NCBI GenBank assembly: GCA_049999725.1
Contig: JBNGIS010000402.1
Location: 1 to 21,169, forward strand
Reading direction: 5' to 3'
Length of the DNA: 21,169 nt
From: Haplomitrium mnioides
Taxonomy: Eukaryota; Marchantiophyta; Haplomitriopsida; Calobryales
The position numbers were made by a program, and so were the translations under genes. This document shows, in pieces, positions 1 through 9,377 of this stretch. Every line of letters begins with the position of its first letter. Position 1 is the first letter of the stretch. Under the pieces are notes generated by a model, which saw only the letters and a list, made by a program, of their open reading frames with translations, was not told the origin of the DNA and made no database searches.

Positions 1-1259
1 TTTCAAATATTTCAAGATTGAGGGCTTTTTGTCTTTCATACTCAAATAGATTTGCTTTAATGGTAGCTAGAGTGGTTTTCCTCAATTGTTTTTTTTTGGT
101 AAGAAGAAAATCAAAAGACAAAATGGTGATTTGTGTTACAACAAGTACATCAATATGTAACTTGGATTTGCGTTTCCCTTTTGTTGCTCCAATTTTTTCT
201 AGAAAGTATTATCCAAAAAATGCATCTTTAGCCAAACAAGCAAACCATTGAACTCGTACTCGTTTTGGGGTTTAGGGGATCTTCCTCATCAAATGAAAAA
301 ACTTTGAGAACTTTGGCAACCCAAAATGGTCTGCGTTTTGGATCCAAAGATGCAACAACACAAATAAACATTCCAGCTTTCATCTCATGTAGATTACCAA
401 ATTTATGCCCGTATCGAGTATTGTGCAAAAGAGTCCCTTCTCACGACCTAGGCACTCTATCATAGATTACTCGATGTGTAGAAAGTACTTGCTGTACTGA
501 AGTGTCTTTTTCTGTGTATTGAGCATCAAGCTGAGAATCCAGACAAACATTTTGAGAATCATTACAAGTGTTTGACTATTGTTAAGGTGGAAAGGTAAAT
601 TCTACTTCAAGTCCTTGTATTTTTTTTCAAGGATGTAGGCTGCAATCTCTTGTTAAGCAAGAAAAAAGTCATTCCACCATTAAATATCAGAATCTGTAAA
701 GAACTTGTAGTAGTTCTCATTTATATTGTCCCTTATTGAAAATACCACTTTCTTAGCATCCACTTCTCTTTCTTCCTTTTGAGATCGTTTGATTTCAGAA
801 TATGCTTTGAAAGGAATCAACTTTGAACTTAAAATTTCTCTATCCACTTTAGGTACGCACTTGAGTTGACAAATACCATCCATAGGTAACCAATCGCTTC
901 TCAAGTTTTCATATGTTAAGAAGACCTTCGAAGAAAGAGCATGATTGAATATTAAAGCACCAACAACATGCACACCTATCCAAAAATCTTTATCAATGTT
1001 TTTTATTGGCGAAGGCTAGTGTGGAATAGCAGTTTTCTTCTCATCCATTCCATCAATGACAATTCCCAAGTACTTTTGACCATCGGCATAACATTTTCTT
1101 TGATGGTTTGTAAGTTTTGTTCTTTCTTTCAATTGTTGGTCACTAAGAAGAAACAGTTGGCGATTATATTTGATTGCATCATCACAAAGCACGAAGGACA
1201 TAAAAGTAGTTCAGTAAAACATATGTCGCTACTTGTAACTTCAAAACAGAACCTCATAT

Positions 1260-1934
1260 GTCACAAACATTCAAGTCATCTTAAACAATTGTTTGAATTC
1301 GTAGAAGTGAAACTTTGTAAAAGATTAAAAATAAATTTTAGGAAATTTGAAAAAAAAGAAATTCTATTTCAAAAAGAGAAAACAAGATTTGCAAACAAAG
1401 GGTATCATAACATATCCTCTAAACGTTTAAGATGAGTGGAGACAACAACTGATTGTATGCGCGCATAAGACCAATACAACAACACCAACATTATGGCTTG
1501 TTGTGACTATTGTCGCGACTGGTTTAAAAAAGAACAAGAACAAATCCTATGTGCACATAGGATTTGCAAACAACAAAAACGATTCTTTCAATTTTTCTTT
1601 TACAAAGGCTCTTGATTTAAAGGAACAAAAACAAAACTTGTTGCAAGGCTAAGGTCACCACCAAGAATCAAACTCATTTTCTCACTTTATTCGACTGTAA
1701 ACAAGGTTAAAATTGAAATGTAAAACAACAAACTCTATGCGAGCATAAACACTCTTCTCACAACTCAACTTGCTAAGAATTATTCAACTCAAATCTTTTT
1801 TGCTAATTAACTTCACAAAAAAAAATCTTTTGGCTGTAAGTTGAGAAAACATAGCATCTCTAGAACTAATCTTTGAATCTAGAAAAAAGAGGATGGATTA
1901 GCCAAAGGTGTCAAAAGAGAAGAAAATTTGTTAC
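1260..1934 (-). other. Probable second intron of the minus-strand gene relic with palindromic motifs
   Basis: The conserved Cys block ends at a good donor (GACAAAG then GTAACA on the minus strand, G at 1934). The next protein-like block appears only below about 1250. In between there is no coherent frame in the gene direction. Three short palindromic motifs of the same type as the arrays occur: TATGCGCGCATA near 1456-1467, CTATGTGCACATAG near 1547-1560, and CTATGCGAGCATA near 1735-1747. The acceptor was not located with confidence. Confidence 0.4.
1541..1566. repeat. Perfect 26 bp palindrome
   Basis: CAAATCCTATG followed by TGCA and CATAGGATTTG is identical to its own reverse complement over 26 bases. 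Its centre CTATGTGCACATAG is a variant of the core repeated in the large arrays. As DNA it could extrude as a cruciform; as RNA it would fold into a short hairpin. Confidence 0.85.
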
Positions 1935-3111
1935 CTTTGTCGGACTCCAAGACAGATTTTTCTCGCAAAGATTTTATTTCTTTGCATGTTTCACAAATAG
2001 GAAATCTATTGTGTTTTGGAATTTTTAACATTTGGAAAATGAGTTCTCCAATGTTTTGTAAAACCCAAGAAACTAAAAAGACAATGGGGATTTTTTTTCT
2101 TTCAAATAAATTGTGTAGTAGTCATAAACTTCCCAATTTTTAAAATTATTGAGTAAGTTGTACACTTTATAAGTGGGCATTCTCTTGCAATATTCTTGGA
2201 AAAAATTGTCCATCCACTCATGCACAAAAACTCCTTTAGCAAATAGTTCTCATTTTCCAAAAATGCCTCTAGGATCTACGCTTTTGAGATTTTGAATCCT
2301 TTGAATTCTATCATTTCCTACTGCTAATATTAATTTAAAGGCTCTTCTATAGACAAAGTTACCACTAGGTAGTGTAAACCAATTTTCAACATAAGAGTCT
2401 TTTCTTGGTATTCCCCACTGAAGTGTGATATCTCGATTCTTCATGCTTTGTCAAAAGTACGTTTCTCTTACAGTTTTCAAAAAATTCAGTCTTGCACAAC
2501 GACAAGCTATTATTTTGACAGCAAGAAACTCTCTTCAATTTAGAAATTGACATTGGATTAAGCTTTTTCTTCACAAAGCTCTTGTCATGATGAAATTATC
2601 GCAAAGAATTTTTGTGTAAGGTGTTTACCTATTTGGGTTTTGGCCTAGATAAAGAATTCTTATGTTGTGTTGGACGATTTGGTTCGTAAGCGAAACCTGA
2701 AATAAGAGATAATTTATCTTGAAGATCTTCATCATCATCGTAAACATTGCTTGTTTTGTCGGAGAATATTTTTGAGAGATGAGGTTCTTCTTAGAGATTG
2801 GGAGAACTGCACCATTTCGAAATAGAATCTTGATCAATATCTCAATTAGAAAGAAATGTTGTTTGCAACAAAATCGGTGTCCTTGGCGACAACTCCAAAG
2901 AATTGTTGATTGATTGAGACTCTTTGCTAGAATCATTTCCCAAACTACCGTTTGAAGACTCCTCCAAAAGAATTTGGTTTGTTTCAGATGTCTCAATCTC
3001 CTTGCAAGGTGTAACTTGAAACAAAATCAGTGGTTGTTTGAGTGGTGCTATTGGGGAGAGTGGCTCATCTCTAAAATTAAAATTGTCCATTGATTGTATG
3101 CTTTTTGTGTT

Positions 3112-3446
3112 CTAAACAAACACAATTTGATCATGAATATTGAGGTCTCCCTTAGATATAGACGAAGAAAGGTCTACAACCGTCTGGAATTTCTATGTTG
3201 AACCTTTTTTTGCTTATATGTTAGAATACTCAGAAGAAAGATTCAACTTTGACCGTTTGAAGGGAAACAAAGATATTGTGTTGGATAAATATTGTTTCTT
3301 TAATTCTCTGCAAGCATTGGGTACCCTCTTTGAAACTTTGTGTGCAAGTGGTTCAGTCGTTAAGACTATGCAAGTATTGGATTCACTCCTTGACCCTATG
3401 CACGTAGAGGGTTGAGTCCCTGATCCTATAGGCACATGAAATTCAC
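3112..3446 (-). other. Intron 1 of the minus-strand gene relic
   Basis: On the minus strand the 335 bp segment begins GTGAAT after AAG and ends in TTTGTTTAG. Splicing gives a phase-0 join between two open segments. Its donor-proximal half holds an array of about 30 bp imperfect palindromic repeats (3275-3440). The plus-strand open frame across 3140-3415 is a by-product of the repeat and not a gene. Confidence 0.55.
3275..3440. repeat. Array of about 30 bp palindrome-core repeats in intron 1 (minus gene)
   Basis: About five degenerate units are visible on the plus strand. Each has a core such as CTATGCAAGTA, CTATGCACGTAGAGG or CTATAGGCACATG, followed by a linker like GATTCACTCCTTG or GTTGAGTCCCTG. 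Period is close to 30 bp. The core is related to the YATGCGCGCATR core of the arrays in the neighbouring plus-strand gene, but linker and period differ. The units are more diverged than those near 4.5 and 6.6 kb. Confidence 0.6.
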
Positions 3447-3662
3447 CTTCTTAATTTTTTGGGTGGAGCTATCTGATTCCATAGAAGCCATCTTTTTCCC
3501 CAATATACTCACCATCACACTTGACGCTTTTGGTACTCCATTGCTTACCTCCAAATAATTGTCGTTTGAACAAATCTCAATCTGCTTGTCAAAAGTAACA
3601 CTGTTTTGTGAAGATGAATCTTGGAACTCTAACCTCTTCTTGCCTTTAAAAACTCCAGCCAT
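3447..3662 (-). other. Exon 1 of the minus-strand gene relic
   Basis: An open 72-codon segment starts at the ATG at 3662-3660 and ends in AAG directly before a GT donor (GTGAAT on the minus strand, G at 3446). Joining to 3111 keeps the frame: Lys-Lys at the exon end continues as Asn-Thr-Lys and enters the long open segment of exon 2. The peptide is rich in Ser, Lys and Asp with no recognised domain, suggesting a disordered N-terminus. The start is supported by a TATA box about 180 bp upstream and by the in-phase splice. Confidence 0.55.
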
Positions 3663-3841
3663 TGAAAATGCTCACTAAAAATCAAGTACTTCAAGGAAAC
3701 TATTTTAACAAATATTATGAACCTCATACAACACACTTAAAATATGTGTTTTTCAAGAATTTCTTGCAAAACAACAAAATTGGGAACTTTTTGTGAAGAA
3801 AATGAAAAAAAAGAAATTGGAAAGATGAAAATGATCATTGC

Positions 3842-3849
3842 TTTATATA
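3842..3849 (-). promoter_or_regulatory. TATA box for the minus-strand gene
   Basis: The minus strand reads TATATAAA, a strong plant TATA match, about 180 bp upstream of the ATG at 3662. Predicted transcription start is near 3810. Confidence 0.5.
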
Positions 3850-3937
3850 CTAACTTTCTTTTGCACCAAGCGAACCTACGTGTCAAGAGCTCCATTAATC
3901 ATTTTTTGGTGAGAAAAGGTATTTTTTGAAATTTAGC

Positions 3938-3945
3938 TATAAAAG
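3938..3945 (+). promoter_or_regulatory. TATA box for the plus-strand gene
   Basis: TATAAAAG (followed by G) is a near-ideal plant TATA box, about 105 bp upstream of the ATG at 4049. A start near 3970 would favour the ATG at 4049 over the in-frame ATGs at 3926 and 3950. Confidence 0.5.
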
Positions 3946-4408
3946 GAACATGAGTGGAAAGTTTCTTTCCATTGTCGTGAGTTCAGTTTTTGGCTTTTGT
4001 TCATTACATTTTTTACCTCCAATTAGACTTGTTTCTAACATCTTGAGAATGGCATCTCAAGGAGTTATTTCCCGCCCTGCTCAACCAAAGCCATGCAGGT
4101 ATTTGGATGTTGTCAAAGCTTTAGAGCCTAAAAAACTAGAGTGGAATTAGCTTGCTAATTACTACTCCTAGAAAGACCCCGACCAACATCTTTACCTTTT
4201 TGCTGGTGAAGGTGAGAAATTCAATTTGGGTCTAGTAGTCCAAATCACCAAGATACATGAAGGCAAGAAAGCCAACATTGGGTTGTTTGTGCAATCCCAG
4301 GATTCAATTACCCCTTACTGTGCGAATCGCAAACAATTTTCTTTTTCCGAAATGAAGGAGAGGGACATTTTTATCAAGCATCTTCAGGCGACAAAGGAAG
4401 ATGGCAAG

Positions 4409-4842
4409 GTAAACTCTAAAAGTTTTTTTTCACTTGTTTCTTTTTTTACTAAGTCGGAACTCCCAAGTCCATGTGAGCATGGAGTCCCATGGTCTAGCGC
4501 GCATGGATCCGGGACTCCATGCGTGCATGGACTTGGGAGTCCTTGCGTTGTAGGACTTGGGAGTCCATGTGCGCATAGACTCCCAGAAGTCCTTGCTTGC
4601 CTAGACCGGGAGTCAAGTTACGCTTAAACTCAAGGAGTCTATGCGCGCCTAGACTTGGGAGTTCATGCGTGCATGGACTCTCTGAATCCAAGCGCGACTT
4701 GACTCCCGGGTCCATGCGCGCATGGACTCCCTTGTGCATACGCATATGGTTATTAGAGTCCCTGCGCATAGTGAATGCATTGTCTTATCTCTTACCTTGA
4801 ACACTTGTACTTGTGCTTAATTGTTTTTTGTTTTGTTTTCAG
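4409..4842 (+). other. Intron 1 of the plus-strand gene relic
   Basis: The donor is AAG then GTAAAC and the acceptor follows a T-rich tract, TTTTGTTTTCAG. Length is 434 bp. Removing it joins GGC AAG to TTA ACT CAG in frame, giving coherent protein sequence on both sides. A palindromic repeat array fills 4453-4778. Confidence 0.65.
4453..4778. repeat. Palindromic minisatellite array A, about 24 bp period
   Basis: About 13 units, consensus AGTCCATGCGCGCATGGACT plus a TGGG-like linker, fill most of intron 1. Each unit is an inverted repeat with a CG-rich centre; one copy (4710-4727) is a perfect 18 bp palindrome. Several variant units change both arms together: the unit near 4538-4557 has CCT paired with AGG instead of CCA with TGG. 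The 24 bp period is a multiple of three, which by itself keeps frames open on both strands. Confidence 0.85.
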
Positions 4843-6309
4843 TTAACTCAGTTTTTGGCAGATTTCGTCGATGGCTAGAAAGACATGAAGCACGTAGAGC
4901 GAGATTTCATCAAGTTGGCCATCCATATCAAGATTTTGAAGCCCAAGCAGGGTGCTAATATTCAACAGCTAGTGTCGCATCTGAGCGCGACAACATTTTC
5001 AGTTCACGCGCCAGGCTCCTCTGCCTAAACAAAAAAGAAAAGAGGTGCAACTATTTGAGGCTCGCAAAAAGAAGAAATAAGAGGTCCAGAAGAGAAAGCC
5101 TGTTCTAGTACCAGTCATTGAGGAGGAGCCAACCCTCTCCGAATCTATAGCAAGGTCGTCTTTTGCTTCCTCTTTGTCTTCATCACCAAGCAACTCGGAG
5201 CAAGAATCAGAGCTGGAGACAGCTCAGGCTCCAACATCAAGAGCTAAAAGACAATCCCACAAGGGGTTGCAAACTTTCCAAGAGAAGGAGCAAGTGGACC
5301 CTCAGACAGTATCTAAGGAAGACAAAAGAAAGGGAGTTTGCAATCCAGCAATGCAGAGTCTGTGAAGAAACAATCACCATTAGGCTGGAGAATTTGAATA
5401 TGCCGAAATCTGGAATGGACAATTGAGGACCTTTCTAGATTAGAAGGCCGAATGAAGATTTTTTTGAGCTTTTGGCGTAGAGAATGCTCACAAAACAAGT
5501 ATGCACATAGTTTTTTCATTATTGTTGTTGACCCAAAGTGTGGGTTAAAAGACAAGTCAGAGTTAGACATTAGTAACTCTTACAAGTATCACTACGAGAT
5601 TGTAGAAGGCAATTAGGATGTTGCGGTGAGGCATCTTTTGATCACAAAATGCGGAGCGAAGAATCCGACATTATCGCTCTACAATTGTTATGTGTACGTG
5701 GGCCTTACACCAATAGAGGTACATATTTTTGCAACTGATGACAACTACGACCAGAGGTACAGGTTGGAAATGACCTCTATTCAAAAGGTTGAATATTGGC
5801 ATCAAAGATTTGTGGAGAGTGGGATGGTGTCATCCCAGAAATTGAAAAGAAAATTGGTGCTAGAAACCTTGGAGATCAAGCCCAAGTCAACACTTGAGAA
5901 GATAATCACTTCTCAAGACAATTGGTTCTAGCTAGTATTTAGAAGTGGTGAGCTTTGAGATCTACAACAGAGCATATTTTTGATGTGGGAGAAGAATACC
6001 GTTAAGGGCCAGAAGCCGAAGGCCAAGGGATCTTTTAGAAAGGAGGACATGAAGTAGACACCTTGGAGATCCCTTCAAGGTCTTCTTGATGAAGTTAAAA
6101 TTTCAGTTTTGAAGTAGGTGGAAGCTAGAGAGTTTTCAATGGACAAAATATCTCGGGAGGCAAAGAGACATAAATTTTTGGCGGTTATGGTTAAACGTTT
6201 TTGTTCACAGGTTTACAACAACAACTAGGAGGAGGCAAGAGAGGAATACCCTCTCTACACTGAGGAGTCCAAGATGGCTACTTTCTATTTAAGCTTCGAG
6301 AAGCTTTTG

Positions 6310-6921
6310 GTAAGTTCTTCTTTTCACTTACATTCATTTCTTTGGAGTTGCAGTGAATTAATTTAAGTTGTCTTTGGTTTTGATAAAATGGGGTTTTGAG
6401 TCTATTTGTGCAAGGACGATGAAGTCCATGCATGCATGGACTTCTTAGTCTCTTTGCGACCTTACTTCATAGTCCGAACGCGCTTGGACTTCACAGTCCA
6501 TGCGCAATCAGAATTTGCAATCCGCCCATGCAACGACTGCGCATTGCTTCTCCTCTTGGACCTTAGAGTCCAAGCGCGCCTGCCTAGGAGGTTCATGCGC
6601 GCATGGAGTCAGAATTCCAAACGGCATCTACTTAGAAGTCCATGCGCACATGGATTGCAAAGTCCATTGGCACGAGGACTACAAAGTTCAAGCAAGCTTG
6701 GGCTATCAATTCCTAGCGTGCTAGGACTGTGAAGTCCATGCACACATGGATGAGCAAGGACTTTGGAGTCCAAGCTTTCTTCGACATCAAAGTCCCAGGG
6801 CACCTGAACTTTGAAGTCCTTAGACGTATTGACTTCATTGTCCATGCGAGCATGGAATTCAATGTCCCTCTCTAGTCTTTAATTTATTTTTGTCTCCTCA
6901 TATTGTTTTATGTTTTTTTAG
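6310..6921 (+). other. Intron 2 of the plus-strand gene relic
   Basis: The donor is CTTTTG then GTAAGT, a consensus plant 5' site. The acceptor is TGTTTTTTTAG. Length is 612 bp. Splicing is in phase 0 and the following exon continues open for about 25 codons. Array B fills most of it. Confidence 0.65.
6398..6873. repeat. Palindromic minisatellite array B, about 24 bp period
   Basis: About 18-20 units resemble array A in core and period, but the linker is TTCAT/CAA-like instead of TGGG. A perfect 24 bp palindrome lies at 6421-6444 (GAAGTCCATGCA and its complement). Variant units keep complementarity, for example CCTAGC..GCTAGG near 6713-6725, TCAAGC..GCTTGG near 6688-6702 and CAGG..CCTG near 6795-6806. 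A few units are disrupted, for example around 6520-6560. Confidence 0.85.
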
Positions 6922-7362
6922 TGTGCAAGGGGGTCGAACGTTCAAATGTTAGTTGGCAAAAAAATTGACAATAGTTGCCAAAGGCCAAAAAAGATCAGGG
7001 GTTGAAGAAGCCTCATAAGATCAAGACCAAGCTCCTACTCTCGTTTCCTATCCTCCAGCTTTTCTTCTTCATTGTCAAAAAGATAGAGAGTGTAAATCAA
7101 GGCAGCAAAATTGTGTTGGATCTCTTCTAACAAAAGGAGCTGTGAGAGACGAGGATGAGGACTTATTGTCCTACGTCAATGGTCTCAACGTGGCATTTTA
7201 CCAAGTCCACGGGGAGGCCAATCCTTGACAATTGAAGGGCTTTGTGAAATCTAGATGTTTAACTTTGGCGATTGCGGATATTCCTTATGGTTACAACCTT
7301 AAAGAATGTAAGCATGACAATTCTGAACCATTTTATGATTGAATTTTGTACGCCTAAGAATG

Positions 7363-7851
7363 GTTTGGAGTCAATTGCTAGTACAAGAATCATTTGGAGT
7401 CCTTGTGCACAACGCTTGGAGTCCATGCGCATATGAGCCTTAGCAATCTCTAGTCGCTTAGGCTTTAGGATTCTTTTTTAGAGTCTATGCAAACATAAGC
7501 TTTAGAGTTCTCGTTCGGAGTCTATGCGCGTATAAGCTTTAAGTTTCTTGTTCAGAGTCCCTACACGCCTAAGCTTTAGAGTTCTCGTTCAATGTCTATA
7601 CGCGCATAGGTTTTAGGGTTCTTGTTTAGAGTCTAGGTGCGCATAGGCTTTAGGGTTCTTGTTCAGAGTCTACGCCTACCTAGCTTTATTGTTCTTGTTC
7701 AGAATCTATGCATGCATAGGCTTTAGGATTCTCGTTCGAATTCTATGCGTACCTAGGCTTTAGGGTTCTAGTTTGGAGTCTCTACTTGCTTAGAACTTAA
7801 CAGCTGCGATGCTCATAGTTTGGTTCAAAGTCCCTATGCAAGTAGACATCC
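7363..7851. repeat. Palindromic minisatellite array C, about 37 bp period
   Basis: About 13 units follow the end of plus exon 3. The typical unit is a core GAGTCTATGCGCGCATAGGC followed by a conserved linker TTTAGGGTTCTTGTTCA, together 37 bp. The core is CTATG..CATAG rather than CCATG..CATGG. Here the linker is better conserved than the core, the reverse of arrays A and B. The array may lie in a third intron (possible GT at 7348) or in the 3' untranslated region; no downstream exon was found before the copia relic. Confidence 0.8.
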
Positions 7852-8144
7852 ACGTTTGCATATAATTTTTTTCCAAAAAAAGATATATGTTTTATTTTTT
7901 ATTTTTGATGAATTTAATGTACTCACAATAGTGTGAGGGTTTAATAAAATATTTCAATAACTAAAATGCTTTTTATTGCGGGTGTTTATTATAAAGAAAA
8001 TTTCAAAATATAATATCAATGTAAAATACACAATTCATATTTTTATAAAACAATTTTCTTTGAAAAAAAGAGATCACAAACATAAAGCTGATATTTTTTA
8101 ATACCAAATCAAAAAAGTAATATTTGCGACTACCAAGTGAAACA
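7852..8144. other. AT-rich stretch without genes
   Basis: This roughly 290 bp segment is very AT-rich with poly-T and poly-A runs and no coherent frame. An AATAAA-like motif near 7941 could serve as a polyadenylation signal for the plus-strand gene relic. It sits between array C and the truncated copia element, so the junction of the two units lies here or close by. Confidence 0.4.
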
Positions 8145-8297
8145 TGAACTCAATAGTGGTTCTTGGTTCAAAGTAGCGGCTGTTCTATCCAATGTTATGC
8201 ATGTTCCAATGATTTAGAAAATTTTGATTTCAATTGAACATTGTGTAGAGCACAATATTCAGGTTTGGTTTAATCTCACTAGTGTATTCATTGAGGA

Positions 8298-9377
8298 TTG
8301 GAGAAAAAATTGCAACCTAGTCACAAAAGGAAGCAAGAGTGGCAAGATGTTTACATTGAATGTGAGCATGTCAAAAATTTTAGAAGCAATGTTTGTACAC
8401 AATACAAGGTAGTGTCAAACATAGAGATATGGTACAAGAGGATTGGTCATGTCAATGTGCAAAGGCTAAGAAATATGCAGAGTACAAAGGTAGTTGGTGA
8501 GTTGCCTAAGCTTAAAGTAGAAGGAATGTAGAAGGTCTATAAAGCCTACCAGTTTGGTAAACATGCAAGGCAAGCATTTTCTTAGACTGCATATGTGGCA
8601 AATAAGCCACTTGAGGTGGTGCATTCAGATGTATGGGGTCCAACAAAAATAGGATCCGTTGTAGGGCGTACATACTATCTCACCTTTATTGATGATTACT
8701 CAAAGAAGATATGGATTTATTTCATGAAGTAGAAGATTGAAGTGTTTGATCATTTCAAACATTTTGGAGCTATGGTGGAAAAGGAAAAAGGACATCACAT
8801 TAAGTGTCTGAAATCTTATGGAGGAGAAGAATATTTCTTCATAGAATTTTGCACCTATCTATAGAGACAAGGGATCGAAAGACAACAAACCTTTAGGTAT
8901 ACACCTCAGTAGAATGGGGTTGCTGAAAGAAAGAACCGACTCATAGCAGAGGTGGCACAAACATTTATGAATGAGAAGAATATGCCGCATTACTATTGGG
9001 AAGAAGCAATGTCTATTGTAGTTTATACTATAAACCGCACCCCTATAGTAGTAGTTCATGGCATGACGCCAGAAGAGAAATTTACAAAGAGACGTCGAGA
9101 CATCTCGCATTTAAAAGTGTTTGGTTGTTTTGCATATGTTCATGTACCAACTCAAGCATGCAACAAGTTAGACCCAAAAGCTGAGAAAAGTGTATTTATT
9201 GGGTACTTAAATGAGCAGAAGGGGTATAGGTGTCATTGCCGTACTACACGCATGTTGAGGGTGAGTAGAGACGTGGTATTTGATGAGTTAAGTACTTGCT
9301 ATGGTCAGAATTCTATTGATGACATAGGTGATACAAATGGAAAGCTTGTTGTGTCAGAACAAAATCAGCAAACTTAA
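8298..9377 (+). mobile_element. Copia GAG-pre-integrase and integrase core segment
   Basis: The best preserved part of the copia relic. The first catalytic Asp is in HSDVWGP, and the Glu is in NGVAERKNR, preceded by a TAG where the family has Gln. The middle Asp is gone (SYGGEE in place of SDNGGE). The C-terminal target-contact region is visible as HLKVFGCFAYVHVP and KSVFIGYLNEQKGYR. It shares one frame with the downstream RT, as expected for a single polyprotein. Confidence 0.88.

Larger units (their letters stand above)
1..3662 (-). pseudogene. Decayed spliced gene resembling the plant DUF7869-type family
   Basis: Reading right to left, conserved blocks occur in family order. Exon 1 (3662-3447, 72 codons from ATG) is Ser/Lys-rich. 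Exon 2 (3111 to about 1935) has a CC-x6-C block near 2535-2500, then a block with VENWFTLPSGNFVYRRAFK near 2395-2330, then a Cys block with CETC near 1990. The last part has YLGIVIDGMDEKKTAIPH near 1085-1020, GVHVVGALIFNH near 980-945 and a C-terminal PFWVAKVLKV block near 330. These fit what I recall of DUF7869 proteins, whose role is unknown; a transposase-like nuclease has to be considered. In-frame stops (for example near 2838, 2795, 1018 and 690) and frameshifts (near 2440, 2055 and 265) show decay. The family core, expected after GALIFNH, is absent: the sequence jumps to a C-terminal SDWLPMDG block. The left end may lie outside the window. Family assignment is from memory, not a search. 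Confidence 0.6.
3663..4048. promoter_or_regulatory. Divergent (shared) promoter region
   Basis: The 386 bp between the two outward-facing start codons (3662 minus, 4049 plus) holds a TATA box facing each gene, about 90 bp apart, and no coherent coding. Each box lies about 105-180 bp upstream of its ATG, leaving room for a short 5' UTR on both sides. This supports the two relics having been one divergently transcribed pair rather than chance neighbours. Confidence 0.5.
4049..7345 (+). pseudogene. Decayed three-exon gene of unknown family, divergent partner of the minus gene
   Basis: Exon 1 (4049-4408) begins MASQGVISRP and is exactly 120 codons. Exon 2 (4843-6309) is exactly 489 codons. Both junctions are phase 0 with GT-AG ends. 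Exon 3 runs from 6922 to about 7345. Exon 1 holds a globular-looking stretch (NLGLVVQITKIHEGKKANIG). The middle of exon 2 (about 5010-5370) is a Lys/Glu/Ser-rich linker read in a shifted frame between two compensating indels. Its second half is globular again (for example FFIIVVDPKCGLKD and YNCYVYVGLTPIEVHIFA). About ten in-frame stops interrupt it, eight of them TAG, so it is dead. I do not recognise the protein. The layout suggests it worked with, or moved with, the divergent minus-strand gene; that is inference. Confidence 0.55.

Noticed and set aside
968-1435. 155-codon plus-strand open frame
   Set aside because: It lies antisense to the minus-strand gene blocks and intron, has low-complexity Lys/Phe-rich sequence and no motif.
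3140-3415. 91-codon plus-strand open frame
   Set aside because: It covers the intron and repeat array of the minus-strand gene; the antisense repeat explains it.
4453-4778. CRISPR-like array (palindromic repeats with linkers)
   Set aside because: The window is plant nuclear DNA, the array lies in a spliceosomal intron, the linkers are near-constant rather than unique spacers, and no cas genes are present.
6406-6845. Open frames of 74-108 codons on both strands across array B, and similar ones across array A
   Set aside because: A palindromic repeat with a period divisible by three keeps frames open on both strands. The peptides are repeat translations with no domain.
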